Source: Flavobacterium sp. IB48 (lineage in GTDB: Bacteria > Bacteroidota > Bacteroidia > Flavobacteriales > Flavobacteriaceae). From it: 64,000 bases of DNA. The translations under genes were made by a program, and so were the position numbers. The DNA lies in NCBI RefSeq assembly GCF_016405855.1, contig NZ_JAEFCA010000003.1, positions 368,253-432,252 on the forward strand. Direction: 5' to 3'. Each line of letters opens with the position of its first letter. The stretch's first letter is position 1. Of the stretch, positions 63,506-64,000 are shown piece after piece. The notes beneath the pieces were generated by a model. It searched no databases. It was not told where the DNA came from and worked only from the letters and a program-made list of their open reading frames with translations.

Positions 63506-63568
63506 TTAATGGTGAATGGTAATTATGAGTTGTAAATTGTGAATTGTTAATGGTAAATGATTTCTCTC
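63506..63568. repeat. AT-rich heptamer-like repeat between channel and AI-2E genes
   Basis: Contains TGAATGGTAATTATGAG and TTGTAAATTGTGAATTG, the same units as the repeats at 34744-34935 and 62339-62402. Confidence 0.55.
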
Positions 63569-63605
63569 CACAAATCTCTTTTCTAACTTCTTTCTTATTA
63601 ATACT

Positions 63606-64000
63606 CTAATCTTGGTTCTTGCCTCTTGATTCTTCTTTACTTCCAGTCTTATTAATAGAGAAATTAGCATCAGAAACCAGTCTTCCAATTAAGATAACAG
63701 GATATAAAACGCCTGTAAGAACTTCTATTTGAACTAAAGAGCGTGCCAACGGATGAAGAGGAACTATTTCTCCAAAACCTGTTGAAGTCATACTGATGTA
63801 GCTGAAATACATAAAATTAGCTTGGTCGCTATTGCTTGCAAATTTTGACTCTGCAATCTGAAAAGAACCTTCTATATGGTTATAAAGAAATAAATAAAGC
63901 ACCGACCAAAAGTGAACTAAAAGCATATAGACTACAATAGATCCTATGATGCGATAATTGGTTACAGGACCTGGCTCTAAAACTTTTACTAAAACCAAAG
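63606..64000 (-). CDS. two-TM ion channel protein, 5' end outside window
   Basis: The minus-strand frame is open to the last base of the window; the apparent TTG start at 63998 is not the true one. 131 codons are visible. Two helices (GSIVVYMLLVHFWSVLYLFLY and RSLVQIEVLTGVLYPVILIG) enclose a pore loop MYFSYISMTSTGFGEIVP. The filter-like TSTGFGE resembles TVGYGD of K+ channels, with Phe and Glu at variant positions. A short basic tail follows. Ion selectivity is not settled by sequence. Confidence 0.85.
   Translation of the reverse strand, partial: LVLVKVLEPGPVTNYRIIGSIVVYMLLVHFWSVLYLFLYNHIEGSFQIAESKFASNSDQANFMYFSYISMTSTGFGEIVPLHPLARSLVQIEVLTGVLYPVILIGRLVSDANFSINKTGSKEESRGKNQD

Overview
The window looks like chromosomal DNA of a Flavobacterium-like member of the Bacteroidota. 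The evidence is the low G+C content, Bacteroidota-type -7 promoter motifs (TAnnTTTG), the almost complete lack of Shine-Dalgarno sites, STN-type SusC/SusD with FecR and an ECF sigma factor, TonB-dependent receptors, DUF4251/DUF3347/META secreted proteins and a tmRNA tag ending in ALAA. No insertion sequence, prophage, CRISPR array, tRNA or rRNA gene was seen. Most of the window is ordinary core chromosome. Between genes it carries several families of palindromic or 7-nt-period repeats and one strongly structured putative non-coding RNA.

Positions 1-4833 hold a fatty-acid beta-oxidation block (FadN-type hydroxyacyl-CoA dehydrogenase/enoyl-CoA hydratase, thiolase and a large two-part acyl-CoA dehydrogenase) in the order known from Bacillus fadNAE. 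Positions 5064-9429 carry a secreted chitinase and small envelope proteins, ending with a lipoprotein Cu,Zn superoxide dismutase. Positions 9540-15199 hold a LETM1-like protein, a carbonic anhydrase with its SulP transporter, and a divergent dps/oxyR pair. Positions 15228-21241 hold small conserved proteins, mnmD, ilvE, a MazG-like pyrophosphohydrolase and an ECF sigma / putative anti-sigma / secreted sensor operon.

Positions 21313-38156 hold a Ycf48-like protein, a large low-complexity lipoprotein, kup, rsmB, menE with a CPBP protease, an ArsC-like reductase, a TonB-dependent receptor, a 57-residue membrane protein, a structured RNA candidate, fumC, a saccharopine/alanine-dehydrogenase-like enzyme, a serine hydrolase lipoprotein and ssrA (tmRNA).

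Positions 38202-43899 (minus strand) form an asparagine/aspartate module: AspT antiporter, aspartate 4-decarboxylase AspD, periplasmic asparaginase and an outer-membrane porin. Together they would turn external asparagine into alanine and CO2 while exporting alanine, a known way of making proton-motive force. Directly upstream, positions 43959-48722 encode a TolC/HlyD/two-permease ABC-2 exporter with no ATPase gene.

Positions 49342-59403 (minus strand) form a trans-envelope regulated uptake operon: ECF sigma, FecR, SusC with an STN domain, SusD, a large secreted HExxHxxGxxH metalloprotease and a DUF3347 protein. It has no glycosidase and so looks directed at peptides or a metal-binding ligand rather than a glycan. 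The window closes with an MFS transporter, a DUF763 protein ending in a sliding-clamp-like QLELF motif, an AI-2E family permease and the 3' part of a two-TM ion channel gene.
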